Source: Hybos culiciformis (Eukaryota; Arthropoda; Insecta; Diptera; Hybotidae). From it: 64,000 bases of DNA. Below the pieces are notes generated by a model. The model saw only the letters and a list, made by a program, of their open reading frames with translations. It was not told the origin of the DNA and searched no databases. Positions within the stretch are counted from its first letter, which is position 1. Each line of letters begins with the position of its first letter. Location of the stretch: contig OZ023273.1 in NCBI GenBank assembly GCA_964007475.1, positions 119,459,812 through 119,523,811 of the forward strand, in the 5' to 3' direction. This document shows positions 1 to 14,041 of this stretch, piece by piece. Position numbers and translations under genes: made by a program.

Positions 1-260
1 CAATAAACTTTATTAAAAAATTAATTATATCTGTGATTCTGTGAATATAGTATTCTACTAAAAACAGTAATATTATTGACGTAAGTTAAGTACAGCCAAA
101 CACCTACATAACGTTATCCATTTTATTACATTGTATCGAATTCAGCATAAAACTTATTTTAAAAAACTTACATACATTTGTTAGATAAGTAGGTCGTAAG
201 TGGATTTAAATCTTAAATAAATCAATTAATCATGAATTGCAGCTCATTGTTGAACCTTTG
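1..260. other. Non-coding flank
   Basis: A+T-rich sequence with no coding signal, repeat or RNA gene that I can recognise. It ends at the target duplication of the next element. Confidence 0.5.
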
Positions 261-263
261 TAA

Positions 264-810
264 TAACTTCGCTACACTTCAGGTTACAAACACAGAATTC
301 CATGTTTTGCAGAAAAAAATGGGTTCGTTCTGTGTTTGGTACTTGGTTTGCCATATAAATTTTTTTTTTTTTTTTTCATGGTTTGAAAGTAGGTTCGACA
401 CAAACCTAGAAATTTTACTACATAGTTTTATTGCATTTCAAAAACAAAAAGGTATAACCTGTCAATTTGCAGAAAATTTACAGAAAAAATCATACTTTAA
501 AATGCTTCGATATAAAAAAAATAATAATAAATTGTAGGTTGTCAAAAAAGAAAATAAATTAAAATATTTTAAAAAAAAAATTGAATATTATTTTTATTTT
601 CCATTTTTTCTTTAAATTAAAAAAATTCATTTTTTTTTTTTAAATTACGAAAAATTAAAATTTTATTTTACAAAGAATTTTTTTTTAATTTTACAAAGAT
701 TTTTTTTTAATTTCAAACCAAACCATCTTTTATAAGTGTGTCACCCCATTCGCCAACCTATTTTCAAACCAAGAAATTCATGGTTGCTAACCTGAAGTGT
801 AGCGAAGTTA
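264..810. mobile_element. 547-bp TIR element, TAA target duplication
   Basis: The two ends are inverted copies starting TAACTTCGCTACACTTCAGG (the right end reads as its reverse complement). A TAA triplet lies directly outside each end (261-263 and 811-813), which fits a 3-bp target duplication of the TWA type known from PIF/Harbinger elements. The inside is poly-A/poly-T-rich with further imperfect inversions (a TGGTTTGAAA motif near the left arm, TTTCAAACCA near the right). I see no transposase, so it would be non-autonomous. Family assignment is inference from the duplication size. Confidence 0.75.
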
Positions 811-813
811 TAA

Positions 814-3800
814 TATGAAAAAGAGAAAAAAATGTATATTATATGAAGATGATTTACTGTATTCAATTATTATTACGCATTATAGTTTTTAAATCAAATC
901 AAAACTATTAAAAAATAAAATTTTCATTTTGTTATTTAGGTATTTCTTTTATATTCCTGATATGATTGTTTTTTTACACAAGGACGGCCTGACTGGGAAA
1001 ACATAAATACACTGTTACGCAAAAATAATACAAAATATAGTCTGTTACATACAAAATAAGTAAATTATTTATTAAAATATACTCGTCATGACAACATCGA
1101 ATTTTTAAATTAATTTCTTGCAAAAAAAAAAAATTTAGATAAACTCATCTCCCAATGAGATGATAAATATATGTATAAAAAAAAGATTTAAATTTTTGTT
1201 TCAGTTTTTTATATTTTGAAAAAACTAAAATATTAAATATATTAAATATATATTAAATAAATTGTTAAATATATGTATTAAATAAAATATCCATTATTTG
1301 TTTTTCTTTTAATCTAAGTATCTAATGTCAGTATACCTAAATTTACAAGAAATCAAAAAAAAATTTCCCAATACTGTTCCTTTAAAAACAGAATTTATCT
1401 TAAACTTTTTAAACATAATCCAGTTTATCATTTTATTCTTAAAAAATATAATATTTTTAATTTTTTGAATAACAAACGGAAGCAGTTCTTAATTATATTC
1501 TAGGAACTATTCTTAGAAAATTTTTAAATGAAATATAAGATATAAGATATAAGCATATTAGTAAGATATAAGTTTTGAGATATTATAATTTGTTGTAAAA
1601 ATTGAAAAATCCTTTCTAATTGCACTTTTTATAATTATTTTGATTAAATAATTGTGATTTGTAAATTGTTATATTAAATTTTTATTAGACAGAATAAGAA
1701 AAATTATCATTTTATTCCAAGGGTGACCAGGCATAGTGAATCCGAATAATTGTTTTTTTTTTCAGTACGCGGGTAATCGAGTAAATTTATATTGTATAAC
1801 TCGGGTTGTTAATAAATAATTTTTGAATGAAGTAAAAAACTCCTAAAATTCTTAATTGTTTTTTTAAGAAATAATATTTGAACAAAAGAAGTTCATCTAC
1901 AGTTTCCATTTTCCGTTTGTTTCGTTATAAAACTAGAACTTACTGAAATATTTCGTTAGTTTCAATTTGAAGGAGTTTAAATGGAAATAATTTCTCGCTA
2001 TAATATCTATTTCCTTGATTGAATTCGATAAATTTTAATTCCTTTTCTAAAACTTATGATCGATTAAAGACTATTCTAATGCCCATTTCATTTAAAGCAG
2101 ATATTTCATGTTCTTAATATGATTCTACTCGAGGGTTTTAATTTAAATTTTCGTCTTCCTGGAACAATCTTCTCTAGCTGTCGATTTGACCAAAATGTTG
2201 ATAATGAACCTGATCATTATAATTTAGTTTTAATTTTTAGTATAATGATGCAAGTGATCAAGATTATAATTATTTTAATTTTGGTTAAAACAAAAAAATT
2301 AAACATGAAACGTATTTTTGATTATACCTATACCAAAGTTTATGACATCATTTTCCAAAAAAAAAAATTAATTTTGAGTAGGAGTTTTAAAGCAAAATAA
2401 TTATTGAACCATTTAATTTGATATATTGTAGTTCAACATCAACTCTTTTTTTTTTCAAATCTACGTATTATATACAATAAGTAACATACTATTAATTAAA
2501 TTTTTCCTAGAAAAATGACAATTATTCACATATTTTGCAGACTTAAACAATGTAGGTATCTAAATTCTGCGATACGCTTCGTTTCATACAACGCTGTTTT
2601 TATCGTTTCCCATGCATAATTATTAAAAAGATATAAAAGCATGAATAAAAGCGGTTCGAGAAATAGTTATTGATAAAATTAAATTGTTCACAAAAACTAT
2701 AAAATAAACTAAAAATTTTTGTAGGGTAATTTCAAATGAATTTAAACATTATTGAAACATAAAGAATTCTATATTATACATATTATTATAAATATTAATA
2801 TAATATTGAATAATTATTTAAAATTTTTGATAATTGATAATAAATGTTTTGGTTTTAATTTTGTATATAAAAGACATCTTAATGTTTTGTCTACAGCTAG
2901 ACGCTATAATACTAAAATCCAAGTTCTGATAATTCCACACTACACTGCAAAAAAAAACAATTTAAAATTATAGAAAATGTGATATTGATTCAAATTAACT
3001 TTTTTAATCAGAATTTCCTTAAATTAGAACATGTTAAATCAAATTCAATATCATAACAAAAAATAAATTCTACAGATTAGTTATTCTAATCTCTTGCTGT
3101 AAATATTTTAAGGTTTTTTAATATCATGATAGGTGAAATAAATATAATAATAATAATAAAAAAAAGGTAATATTCAGTGATTGACATTATCGTGAGGTGA
3201 CAGAGCCATTTTTAGTAAACTTACACTTTAAGATAAGGTTACATCATTAAAGATCTTTAAGTTATCATTATTCAGATTACAATAATAGTTTCGACATTAT
3301 TGTTATAAAATTTAATATAGTGTATTAAAGAAAAATAAGAATTGATTGACAGGGCCAATAATATAAAAAGTTTTTTTAAAAACAAAAATGATGAACAACT
3401 TTTGATTACAAAAGTTGAGGGCAAATATTGCAGCTAATCGTTGATAAAGTTTAAAAAACAAACGAAATGTTGAAATCATTAAAAAAATAACACAACAATT
3501 AAAGTTATTTGCCCCATTTTCAAATAAATTTTCTAAGAATTTTGCATTATTTTAGTTAATCATATAATATGTTTATATACACTATTTGATTGACTTTTTT
3601 ATGAACGGCAATCAGTAACCACTTTCTGTTAAAAGTTAACAACTTAAGTTCTTTAAACTTTTAACTTCAAGAGTCAGAATTGAAAAGGCCTTTAAGATTA
3701 TTTTTGATAACACACATTTTAAACATTTAAAATTAGATGAAATACTAATCTTGAAACTTTTTTTTGTCTTGAATACGTTACTTTTTTTGAAGTGAAAACG

Positions 3801-5818
3801 TTCACGTTTCTTCTTATGTTTATATTTTAACATTTAGCATGTGAAATGGAGTCATAAAAATAAATAATAAAAAATTCACTGATAAGTTAAATTTAACTAA
3901 ATTTTTCACAGAAACATTAAATGCACTTACATATATATATTTATATATTTAAATAATTTTATTTCTGGAAAAATCATTGACCGTCTACTTCCATATATTA
4001 ATTTTAAATTTTAATTTACATGAAAAGATCAATAATTTTAATAACGCTGCAGACAGAGTAACGAAAATTGGTTCTTTTGAACTATTATTGAAGATATAAG
4101 GCATTATTGTTCTTAAGTCCATTTTTTAAACAAACACGTTTCTTTTTCCAGAACTAACTTAAAGGATCAAAAAATATAAGGACGTAAATTTTAAAAGCAT
4201 TAATAATATAACTCTAGTTTGACAAAACGTTGTTAATTTGTAAGCATTTTTGCAACTTTTTTAGTTTTTTTTACTCTGGCATGGCATACCACCGACGATT
4301 AATCTTATAAAAACAAATAAATATTGTTATCAGTTTTTTTTAGTTTATATTATTAATTTTTTTACTTTTCAATAATTAATCTTGACGTATTTTCATCCCC
4401 ACTGAATAGTCTTATTCTTTGTTGATTAAAGTAATACACGATTTGTTTCAATAATACACGATTTGTTTCAATAATTAGTTTAAATTTATAATTGCGTTAA
4501 AAATAAACATAGTATTTTATATTTCAAAATTAGTACAAATTAAAATTTTTTTAACAAATTAATTCACTAAATCTGAAATAACATTACGTGGTAAGGCTTA
4601 TAAAAATCAAATAAAATAACAGGTCAAATAAAACTTGATTTGGTTTAGATATTAATCTGTCACGTTTCACTGCAGATTGATTATTTTTAATTTTTGTTTT
4701 ATTTTTATTTTTATCTTTCGGTTTTTTACAATTCTTCTTCTTCTTTTTATGTTGTGTTTATTTTCATAAAACTTCCTAGGACATGAAAATAAATATAATT
4801 ATGTATTATGGATTAAAGTTGTATTAAAATTTTTTTCAAATTTCCTATAAGAATAAAATTAAAAATCTGAAAATTTTGTTTATCTGATGCATATAATTTT
4901 ACTTTTTTGGTGAAACGGTTTGATTAAGATATTTTGTCTTTTTTCTGTAATAATTATTACAGGTACAGATATATATTACATGTATCTTAGTTCTGTCATG
5001 AAAAACATAGTAAAAAAAATCTTTAAAAATAATATTTTAATGTTATTTTACTAAAAAAAAAAATCTTAATTTGATGAAGGATTAAAAATTGGTTTTGTGT
5101 GTTAGTTTTTAAATATTTTTGTTTTGACGTCACACATATAATCAATTAGGGCGCGTCCTTTGAAATATATTATTACTATATGTAATGTATGTATGTATTG
5201 TTATAATGTATAATACTAATTTATTTGATATTTAATACTGTTTAACGATTCTTTATACTGTAATATCTGCGATAATGCGTAACAAATATTTACGGGATTT
5301 AGCATTTCCAAAAAGTTTAGTAAATATTAAGAAATAAACTTTAGTTTATACTTTTAATAATAAAAATTATCCTGAAAATGGTAAAATGTAGAAAGATATA
5401 CTGTGAATGTGATACTCATGCATTTTTCGGTTTCTAAGATATTCTTAGAGAAAACTAATTTGACTTTGTGAAAGTCTTGATTTATGAACATATGTATTAT
5501 ACACTGTACATTGTACATACACTATCAATATAAAATTATTATATTTTTCAGAATAATAAAATAAAATGAGGAATATGATACTAACATTATTAACATTATC
5601 CCTCTTTTTTTATAAAATTAACATTATAAAACCGAATTTTTAATTTCAACTTTTCTTTTCAGGTCTACATAAGGAATAATAAAATTGCGAGTTTTATTAG
5701 TTAAATCAATAAAGTGTTATGATATGTAAGAAGAATATGATAATGATAATAAAAATTGAAATTATTACTTAAAAACAAAATAAATAAATAATAAACAAAT
5801 ACTCTTCGACACTCAAAT
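814..5818. other. 5-kb gene-free region
   Basis: A+T-rich DNA with only short open frames full of poly-K/N/F/I, typical of chance frames. A 20-bp unit (TAATACACGATTTGTTTCAA) is repeated twice in tandem near 4432-4472. A TTTTCAG acceptor-like site at 5656-5662, about 150 bases before the sphingomyelinase start, could mark a 5' UTR exon of that gene. I see nothing else. Confidence 0.5.
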
Positions 5819-8800
5819 ATGACGAGCAGTTTTATTACATCTAATTTATTAGTCACTAGTATACTAATTAGTTTAGTAAATGGTAAAAAAAAAAAAATAT
5901 TATTTCGAAGAACTAAAAAATGTGAAACTGATAAACATTTTTTTTCTTTCATTTACCAAAAATGTATAGGACTACCATTTATATTTTCAAATCATAGACA
6001 ATTAATTAATTGGACAGCTCCAGAGGATACATGGAATATCGAAAGCGTTCCCCGAAGTATAACTCCACATTTTGACCCTAAAAATCATAGTGTTACAGCA
6101 ATTAGATTAATGGGTAATGATGATGAAGTATTAGAAAGATTGAGAAAAATAAGAAACAGTAGTAGTTCTGGAAGAATGTTATGGTACGATTCATCCGAAG
6201 GCTCACATTTTCCACCATTTGTGGATAAAGCTTTAAAGCTGTTCAATTTAAAACAAGTTGCTTATGAAATTGAAAACAGTGTGATGTCCAAAGTATCGTG
6301 TACAGCGTGCAAGGCAGGTAAAATAGTTGTTTTTTTTAAAGAAGTACTTAAAGTAAGCATAATTTATTTATTTTTTAACAAAACATTACGACATTACGAT
6401 TTTATAAAATAAAAATAAAAAATACCTATTTTCCAAAATTAATTAAAATCAAATAGTACAATTTTTATCATGCATTTCAAACTGAAAGAATTATTATTTT
6501 CAGTCAAAAAATGATTAGGTACCTTTCTTTACATTTGAAAATTAATGATAAATGGTACAAAATTACAGTACCTAGGTATACGCAAAAAATTATTAAAGTT
6601 ATTATTTTAATTTTTAGGAGCTGGATTATTACAGCATTATATTGAAACAGGAAAAAGTCAAACTGAGATAGTTAAAACAATATTCCATTTTTGTGTTAAT
6701 CTGCAAATTCAGTCACCAAGAGTTTGTGAAGGTGTTAGCAATTTATTTGGAGTAAGTTTAATTAAAAAGAAACCTAAATGAAGAAACACTAAAATGAACA
6801 CATTTCATGTCTGTTTATTCTTAAATGCTGAGTTGTTCCCAGTTTCAATTCTTCATCATTTTAACACATCGTTAAAAATATTATTTATTATTTTAGGTTT
6901 CAATTTTCAGTTTTTAAGCTTTTTTTCAATTACTTACATATATGTCTAATATGTAAATGTAATATCAATGTTTTGTATTTTATGGTACTAATTTATTTTA
7001 GGGTGAAGTTATCTATGTTCTACAACGAGTAAATTTGGGTCCAGATGAAATTTGTAGTTTTGTAATCGGAGATGCTTGTGGTGATGTTTACAACCCGTAT
7101 CACGAGTGGGAAGTAGCATTCCCTCCAGTTCCAAAGCCAGATCCTCATGAAATACCCTTACCAAAAGAAGGAGCCCCTTACTTTAAAGTACTGCATCTGT
7201 CTGATACTCATTACGATCCATATTATGCAGAGGGATCTAATGCCGACTGTAATGAACCGTTGTGCTGTAGAGCAAGTAATGGCCGCCCATCACTGCCAAA
7301 TTCTGCAGCTGGAAAATGGGGCGATTATAGAAAATGTGATACTCCTAAGCGAACAGTTGACAATTTGTTGCAACATATAGCAGAAACCCATCAAGACATT
7401 GATTATATATTATGGACTGGTGATCTGCCACCACATGATATTTGGAATCAAACGAAAGAAGATAATTTAGAAATTATTAAAGATACTGTCAAGCAGATGT
7501 CAGAAAAATTTCCCGGTATACCGATTTTTCCAGCTTTAGGCAATCACGAAAGTGCTCCAGTAAATAGTTTTCCACCTCCTTATGTTCATCAAGTAGATAG
7601 CTCAATTTCTTGGTTATATGATGAATTGGATATACAATGGAGAAGATGGTTGCCAGCCAGCGTTTCACATACTGTTCGAAGAGGAGCTTTTTATTCGGTA
7701 CTGGTGAGACCAGGATTTCGAATTATTTCTCTAAACATGAATTATTGCAATAACAAGAACTGGTGGCTCTTACTAAATTCTACAGACCCAGCAACAGAAC
7801 TGCAATGGTTTATATACGAGCTACAAAGTGCTGAATTTTCAAATGAAAAAGTTCACGTGATTGGTCACATACCTCCTGGGCACTCAGATTGCTTAAAAGT
7901 TTGGTCACGAAATTTTTATAAAATTATAAATCGATATGAAAATATAATAACTTCACAATTTTATGGTCATACACATTATGATGAATTCGAAGTATTCTAT
8001 GATCCAAAAGATTTAGGTATGAAATTTTTTTATATGAATTCATCTCTCAATAAATTTGCACAAAAAAATCCCTCATTATTATATAATTTTAATCAATATA
8101 AGCTTAAGTTATTTAATTAGAAGCTTACATCCTAAAAACATAATGTAACAAATATTTTTCTACAATTTCGATAATTATTTGGACATAGTATATGTATGTA
8201 AATTATTAACTTTAAGGTAGAGCAACTAGTGTAGCTTACATTGGACCTTCTATAACGCCATATTATAATTTGAATCCCGGTTATCGGATTTATTATATTG
8301 ACGGAGATCATGATACTACAACAAGAATGGTTATTGATCACGAATCTTGGATAATGAATTTAAAGGAAGCAAATTTGTATGATTATCCTATTTGGTACAA
8401 ATTGTATTCAACAAGATCAGCATACGCAATGAAAGGATTACGCCCAGTAGATTGGGATAATTTAATAAATGAAATGACAAATAATCAAGAAGTATTTGAA
8501 TTGTATTACAAGTAAGTAACCATTATATCATATTTTAGCAGGATCATCACGACTTTAATTCGATAGATGTTTAAAAATCAGAATATATCGCTTGGCATCT
8601 CTTTAACAGATACCTATTGTCCACTACATTTTTTGTTAAAAGTTTTAAAACGATTCGGAAATTATTATTATTAGTTATTATCCAAAATAATTTTGTTAAT
8701 GATGCTTTTCTTAGTTACTGACGATGCCTAGGTTTTTCCAGTATGGAATAAATAAAACCAAAACTAAAAGAACGAAGTTTTTTAATGGAATTTTGATTAT

Positions 8801-9077
8801 TTAATTATTATTAGTTTGATTTTTACACACATACTGTATATTACAAATTTTTAGGCATTATTGGAAAAATTCGCCAGTTCGAGAGTCCTGTGATGCGGAA
8901 TGTAAGAAACGTATTTTATGTGATAGCAAAAGTGGGCGCAGTCATGACCGTCGTCACTTTTGCGAGGATGTAGAATCTAAAATAGACGAAGGAACATCAA
9001 AAAGTTGGAAGGCATGGTTCTACAAAGGTCTAAGCGCATCGTACGTACATAAGCTCAAAAACCTAATCTCACCATAA
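5819..9077 (+). CDS. Acid sphingomyelin phosphodiesterase (secreted/lysosomal), five exons
   Basis: Hydrolyses sphingomyelin to ceramide and phosphocholine in lysosomes or outside the cell. Exons by frame and splice sites: 5819-6317, 6618-6751, 7002-8016, 8217-8511, 8855-9077; phases agree and give about 721 residues. The first 22 residues look like a signal peptide. A saposin-B domain (about residues 157-240) carries SCTAC and CSFVIGDAC cysteines. The metallophosphoesterase motifs are all intact: LSDTH (277-281), WTGD (349-352), GNHE (391-394), GHIPPGH (499-505), GHTH (533-536). The Cys-rich C-terminal region (CDAECKK, ILCDSKSGRSHDRRHFC) is typical of the family. Length is somewhat above the roughly 630 residues of the human enzyme because of an extended head before the saposin domain. 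The ATG at 5819 gives the signal peptide, but an upstream exon cannot be excluded. AATAAA motifs lie about 200-240 bases past the stop. Confidence 0.93.
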
Positions 9078-10680
9078 CTTCTTATTTAATACTTCATCAA
9101 TACTCATTTTATTTATTAACATATAGATATCAAGCAATTGATCGGAATCAGACGCCCAATATTACTTGTAAATTGTTTCGTTAATCTATTATATACATTG
9201 GGAGTCAAACTTAAACTAAATTCAATTTAAATTTTCAGAATATAAGTATTATTAGTTCTAAATTAAGAACTAAGTTAAATAAACATAAGAATTTTCTAAT
9301 ATATCTTCTTACCTGAATAAAAAATATACCCAATTTTCAACATAATATTTCTAATGAAGAGATTTAAATTTTTGTATTGGACCTACATGCAATTAATTGA
9401 ATTTATTATTTCACTCATCATACTCCCAATTGTAGACTTAACATTTCGTTATATACATATAACGACTCTTCTTGTAGTTTGCAAATAAAAATAATTAATA
9501 TTTTTCTCTGTGTGTAAATACAAACATAATCGGATAAACATAAAGACATAGTCCATAAAATCGTCCAATGACTGGCGAGCCAACCCCGTAGTTTTATTCT
9601 TTTCATTTGACATTGGAGCTTCATAATAAGAGGAATGAGAAACTAGTTTCAGTTTTTGATTGAAAACTCTTATATTAAATTCTATGTGTGTTTTGACTTA
9701 GTAGAATAAAATTCGGAATACAATGGTTTGACTCTCCAAAAATCAATTTTTCAGTTGCCTTTTTAATACTTATAAGATAGGTGAGGTTTCATAATTTTGA
9801 CAAATAATGCAAGTCTTCCTCAAAATGGAAACTAACTTCAAGCATAATAACATTAATGCATATAATATGAATATGCAGTTATGATGTGAAAACAAAATAT
9901 TAAAAATTCATCTAATATTGATAAGTCATGAGCATTCAGTATTTGGAAGACATTCAGTTAGAATTAAGCAAAGCTTCTAACTCAACTCTAGATAAATAAA
10001 ATTTGTTAATCTTAAACCGACTACGAATGAATTATAACAGGAATTTAACTTGTTCTCAAACTTGCACGGCAGATTATAATATAGATCAAAATCAAGTTCT
10101 CATTAAGATCAATGTTTCTACAATTTTTTTTTTTTTTTTTCAAAATTATGAAATATCACCTACATAAATTCATACTCTATTTATTAATATAAAAATTTCA
10201 TATTTGATTCTAATATTTATTTTATCATTTACAATCATTCTTCTTTGGTGATGGTATTTCTTTAAAACATTTAATATGTCAAAAACTTGGTTTTGGTGAA
10301 AATTAACATAACAGAGATGATCGTAATGCACAAATCGCAACGAATGATTTAGATCCAACATTGGACATGATATTGGCAGTTAAATATAATAATTTCACGG
10401 ATTCAGATATTAATTAAAAATATTTGTTATTACATAATGTAGTAAATGTTAAGTAATGAAGAAAAGTAGCGTACAATAATATTTTGAAATTTGTTTCTCG
10501 ATTTTTATTTTATTTAAAATATAAAGTTTAATAAGGGAATAAGGGGGGGAATATTGTGACCATAAAAAATTAATTATGATCGATTAACTCTTACTGTGAT
10601 CAAAGTATACAAAGTATAGTAGAGCTCTGTATCATTATTAAAAAAATTTCTTATCAGCTTTATCACAAAAAAAAACATTC
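9078..10680. other. Gene-free region after sphingomyelinase
   Basis: Contains the likely 3' UTR of the sphingomyelinase gene (AATAAA at about 9278-9283 and again near 9315) and then A+T-rich DNA with a long poly-T tract at about 10125-10140. No gene or repeat family recognised. Confidence 0.5.
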
Positions 10681-10688
10681 CACGTAAG

Positions 10689-10861
10689 TAGGGATTGTAT
10701 TTTACCGAATTTTAATTTACCGATAAATTTGAACATTTTCCAAAATAATTCTGAGGTGTATATAATTATGGTAAAAAATTTAAAATAAAAACTGCCTGCG
10801 CTTCCATTTTAATACGTATTATGCTTTTTCGTTCGATTAACCGGTAGTTTCGCAATCCCTA
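10689..10861. mobile_element. 173-bp hAT-like MITE
   Basis: The ends are TAGGGATTG and its inverse CAATCCCTA, followed inside by TACCG-type inverted matches. The flanking octamers CACGTAAG (10681-10688) and CAAATAAG (10862-10869) agree at 6 of 8 positions, fitting an old 8-bp hAT target duplication. Too short to encode anything. Confidence 0.6.
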
Positions 10862-11537
10862 CAAATAAGCTCTTTGTGAAAGAAAATGCAAGTGAAGTAA
10901 ATTTAAAAAAAATAGGTACTTCATCTTCAATTATTCAATTAATATTTTAAAGTAGAAAGTGGATGCAAATCCAAATAAATTACCATTACGATTTAACGAC
11001 TTATTAACATATTAATATCGATTTAAGCATAATGTTTAGTATTTTTTTTAATGTAGCCTTACACATAAGCCTAAAAAAGATAAGTTGTATTATGAAAATA
11101 TTCGCTGTAAATTAATTTTGCAATGCATTTGAAATTTTTTTTAGGTATTTTAGAGGAATTTTAGGTTCCGGTCATTTTGATTTGGCACTCTGATAATTTT
11201 AGAATTTAATATTTTTGTGTTTCCTTAATCGAATAGTTGACCGTTTTTACTCAAAAATTTGATTTTGTAAATAATATTAGAACTTGTAAATATTAAGATT
11301 ATATTTTTATAAGTCGTAGTACCTATACATTATATAAAAAAAAATATAATTTTATAAAAAAGAAAATTTTTGTTTTTGTTGAAATATGTAGAATGAATTT
11401 GATCACATCAATCACGAGTTTACCAAAATACATGATGAATTTGGGATGAATAAAATTGAAAATTTTGGATGTTGGAAACATTTTGCGGATAGCTGATTTG
11501 CCAAACATTTAAATTTTCACCTTATTTACAATACAAA

Positions 11538-12230
11538 GGTGCCATTCATAATCATAAGTAGTGTTTAAGTTCATTATTATTTTATTTGTTTATATAGATA
11601 AGTTTAACATTAATAATACAGAATAAATATAGGATTAAATACACAGATGTAATATACTAAATTTCGGATTTTGCTGTCCTTGAAACTGGCGGCTTCGAAA
11701 TATGACGACAATCCAAAATCAACGAAACTGAAAATGATTGTTTCTAATTGCTTTCTATGATTTTGGTATTTTGTTTTGAAACAAAAATTCGAAAATAAAT
11801 TGTAAGAGATTATTATTCTTTATTTTTAAACCATATCTCACACATTCAATTTGTAACCGCTTAACGTTTCCGCATGAAATGAAATTACAAAACTTATGTA
11901 TATATCTTTCTCTCTCTAAAAACTAACGATTTAGGATAATTTTAATCAATTGTATTTATATTAATTTATAAAAATAAGAAGAAAATAGGTAATAAAAAAT
12001 ACAAACATTTGTTGAAACTCTCTGCAAAGTAATATTGCTTATCATGCAACTAAGTTTAGATTGAAAAGGAAACAAATATACGATTGCAATTACTAACTTA
12101 AAAAGTACAATAAATTATTCCAATTATTATGTTGTCAACGCCAGATTCTTCTTTTAACAGCATAAAACTGTATTATATACCCTTATCTTTTCTAATAATA
12201 ATTGGACAACATACTTCATGAATGGCACCT
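11538..12230. repeat. Possible TIR element with GGTGCCATTCAT ends
   Basis: GGTGCCATTCAT at the left and ATGAATGGCACC at the right form inverted ends 690 bases apart, with only A+T-rich DNA between. No clear target duplication is visible, so this is a tentative call. Confidence 0.35.
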
Positions 12231-12856
12231 GAATTATTTATTTCCATTTATTAATTATTTTAAAAGATTTGTTGGCCAAATTTTATCTTTAAACATGGTA
12301 AAAAAAAACAACAATTTAAAAAAAAGTAAATATTTTTGATTACTAAATACTTGTAAAAGTAAAAAGTGTAGGTACTTTAAATTTTAAGTAGAATAAAAAA
12401 TTTTGCATTACCAATTTTGTTTCAATTATCAAAAATTAGATATTTATATTTTTTTAGGTTCTAGAATTGTTTTGCTACCTTACCTACCTTGGGACTGTGC
12501 ACAAATTACGTAACGCTGTTTTGACCGTTTTTTTAACCCCTTCCCCCATAGTAACAGATTGTAACAAATTTCGAAGACCCTCCTCCCCCCAAGAAGAATA
12601 ACGTAACAAAAGTTAAAACACTTTTTAAATTACTTTTTGAACAATTTTTTTATTCGAATTTTCATATTAACTTATTCGAATTTAAAATAAGTGGATTTTT
12701 TTTGCACATATGAATTTCATGAAAATATTCGTTTTTTTTGCGTACATTAATATTATATTTAAAGGGAGTGGCTACAGTTACGGCAACCGTAACTTATTTT
12801 TTTTTTTTAACAGTTACGGTTAACGTAACTTATTTTTTTTTTAACAGTACGGTTAA

Positions 12857-13229
12857 TAAGGCTGTCACACTTCGGCTTTTTAATGGCTTTTTGAAAAAGC
12901 TATCATCGTTGTGGCTATTTCGTGGCTTTTTCCATACAAAAAAAAGAAAAAAAGCTAGTGGCTTTTCAAAAAGCCACTAGAAAATCAGGGATCAAATAAC
13001 AAATGAGCTCTGTGAGAAAAAAATAAACTAACAATTGCATACTTTCAGGAAGTTGGCGGCAATTTTTTAAAAAAAACGAATAAAAAAACAAAAAAAATTC
13101 CCAAAAAAAAAGGAAAAAGATATGACAAAACGAGAAAAAAAAAGAAAAAAAACCAAAAAGTGCAAGTGTGAACGCATTTAAAAAAGCCGTCATGAGTAGT
13201 GGCTTTTTAGTTGTAGTGTGACTCGCTTA
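12857..13229. mobile_element. MITE-A copy 1, TAA target duplication
   Basis: Starts TAAGGCTGTCACACT and ends with the inverse of TAAGCGAGTCACACT. TAA flanks both sides (12854-12856, 13230-13232). The pre-insertion site can be read from the neighbouring Foldback repeat unit (GGTTAACGTAAC), confirming the duplication. The inside contains a perfect CTAGTGGCTTTT palindrome at about 12954-12980. A 76-codon open frame on the minus strand is Phe/Lys-rich and looks like chance. A nearly identical copy lies at 47306-47679. Confidence 0.9.
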
Positions 13230-13259
13230 TAACGTAACTTATTTTTTTTTTAATGCTTA

Positions 13260-13390
13260 AAGTTACGGCAATTTTTTTTTTTTTTTTGTCGAAAAAAAAA
13301 AAAAAAATTTATTTAATTTTTTTTTTCTTTTTTTGCTTTTTTTTTCTTTTTTTGCTTTTTTTGCTTTTTTTTCTTTTTTTTTTGTCTTAA
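13260..13390. repeat. Pyrimidine-rich low-complexity tract
   Basis: Long runs of T with interspersed GC and C (T7GC-like units) inside the Foldback-like element, downstream of the tRNA-like sequence when read on the minus strand. Confidence 0.7.
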
Positions 13391-13460
13391 CCCTTTTCTT
13401 CGGGATTCGAACCTCGTTCTTTAGCATTTCATTCTACCACTCTACCTCTCGGCTACAGTA
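13391..13460 (-). repeat. tRNA-derived sequence (SINE head or tRNA pseudogene)
   Basis: On the minus strand, an A-box-like TAGCCGAGAGG is followed about 40 bases later by a perfect B box GGTTCGAATCC inside a T-arm-like CGAGGTTCGAATCCCG. The flanking bases do not pair as an acceptor stem, so a working tRNA is unlikely. It could be the RNA polymerase III head of a SINE inside the Foldback-like element. Confidence 0.55.
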
Positions 13461-14017
13461 TTAAAATTATAAACGTGTACAAAATAGAAAATATAAATTA
13501 TGTGTACATGTGAAAGTTATTGACAAGAAAAAACCTTACATCGTCATACAAAAAATACAAGAATAGTTAAACCTTACATAGTTATACAAAAATACAAAAA
13601 AAAGAATTAAAAGCGCGAAGCGCCAAAGCAAAATAAAAATAAAAAAAACATGCGTTTGCCCTGTACGCGCGGGGGAAGTTATACTTCGTATTCGTATTCG
13701 TAATGTGGAAATAAAATAGAACAACAAGTACGTATTTCAGCTAATTTCACGACGCTCACACTGTTTTCTTCGCTGCATAGCAAGAATACCACACGCATGT
13801 GTTTGGGATCTACCGACTCATTCTCTTTCTCTCTCCCCGCGCTTGTGTTTCGGGTGGGTGTTTCGTAATTCAGAAATTTAATTTCGAAATTAAATAAATT
13901 TCGAATACTAATGTCATTGGAATGTATGGATGTGTGTATGTTGTGCATGGCTGATTAAAAAAAGCCTTACATTTTTTTTTATTAATTTGTTTTTTTGAGG
14001 AAGGAAAATTATTAAAT

Positions 14018-14041
14018 TATTACATTACATTACATTACAAT
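14018..14041. repeat. ATTAC microsatellite
   Basis: About five tandem copies of the pentamer ATTAC inside the Foldback-like element. Confidence 0.7.

Noticed and set aside
232..537. 101-codon frame near the window start
   Set aside because: It crosses the left end of the TIR element at 264 and a poly-T tract, with no family match.
12966..13193. Phe-rich frame repeated at 47342-47569
   Set aside because: The same frame in two places is explained by the two MITE-A copies; the composition is poly-A/T translated, not a protein.
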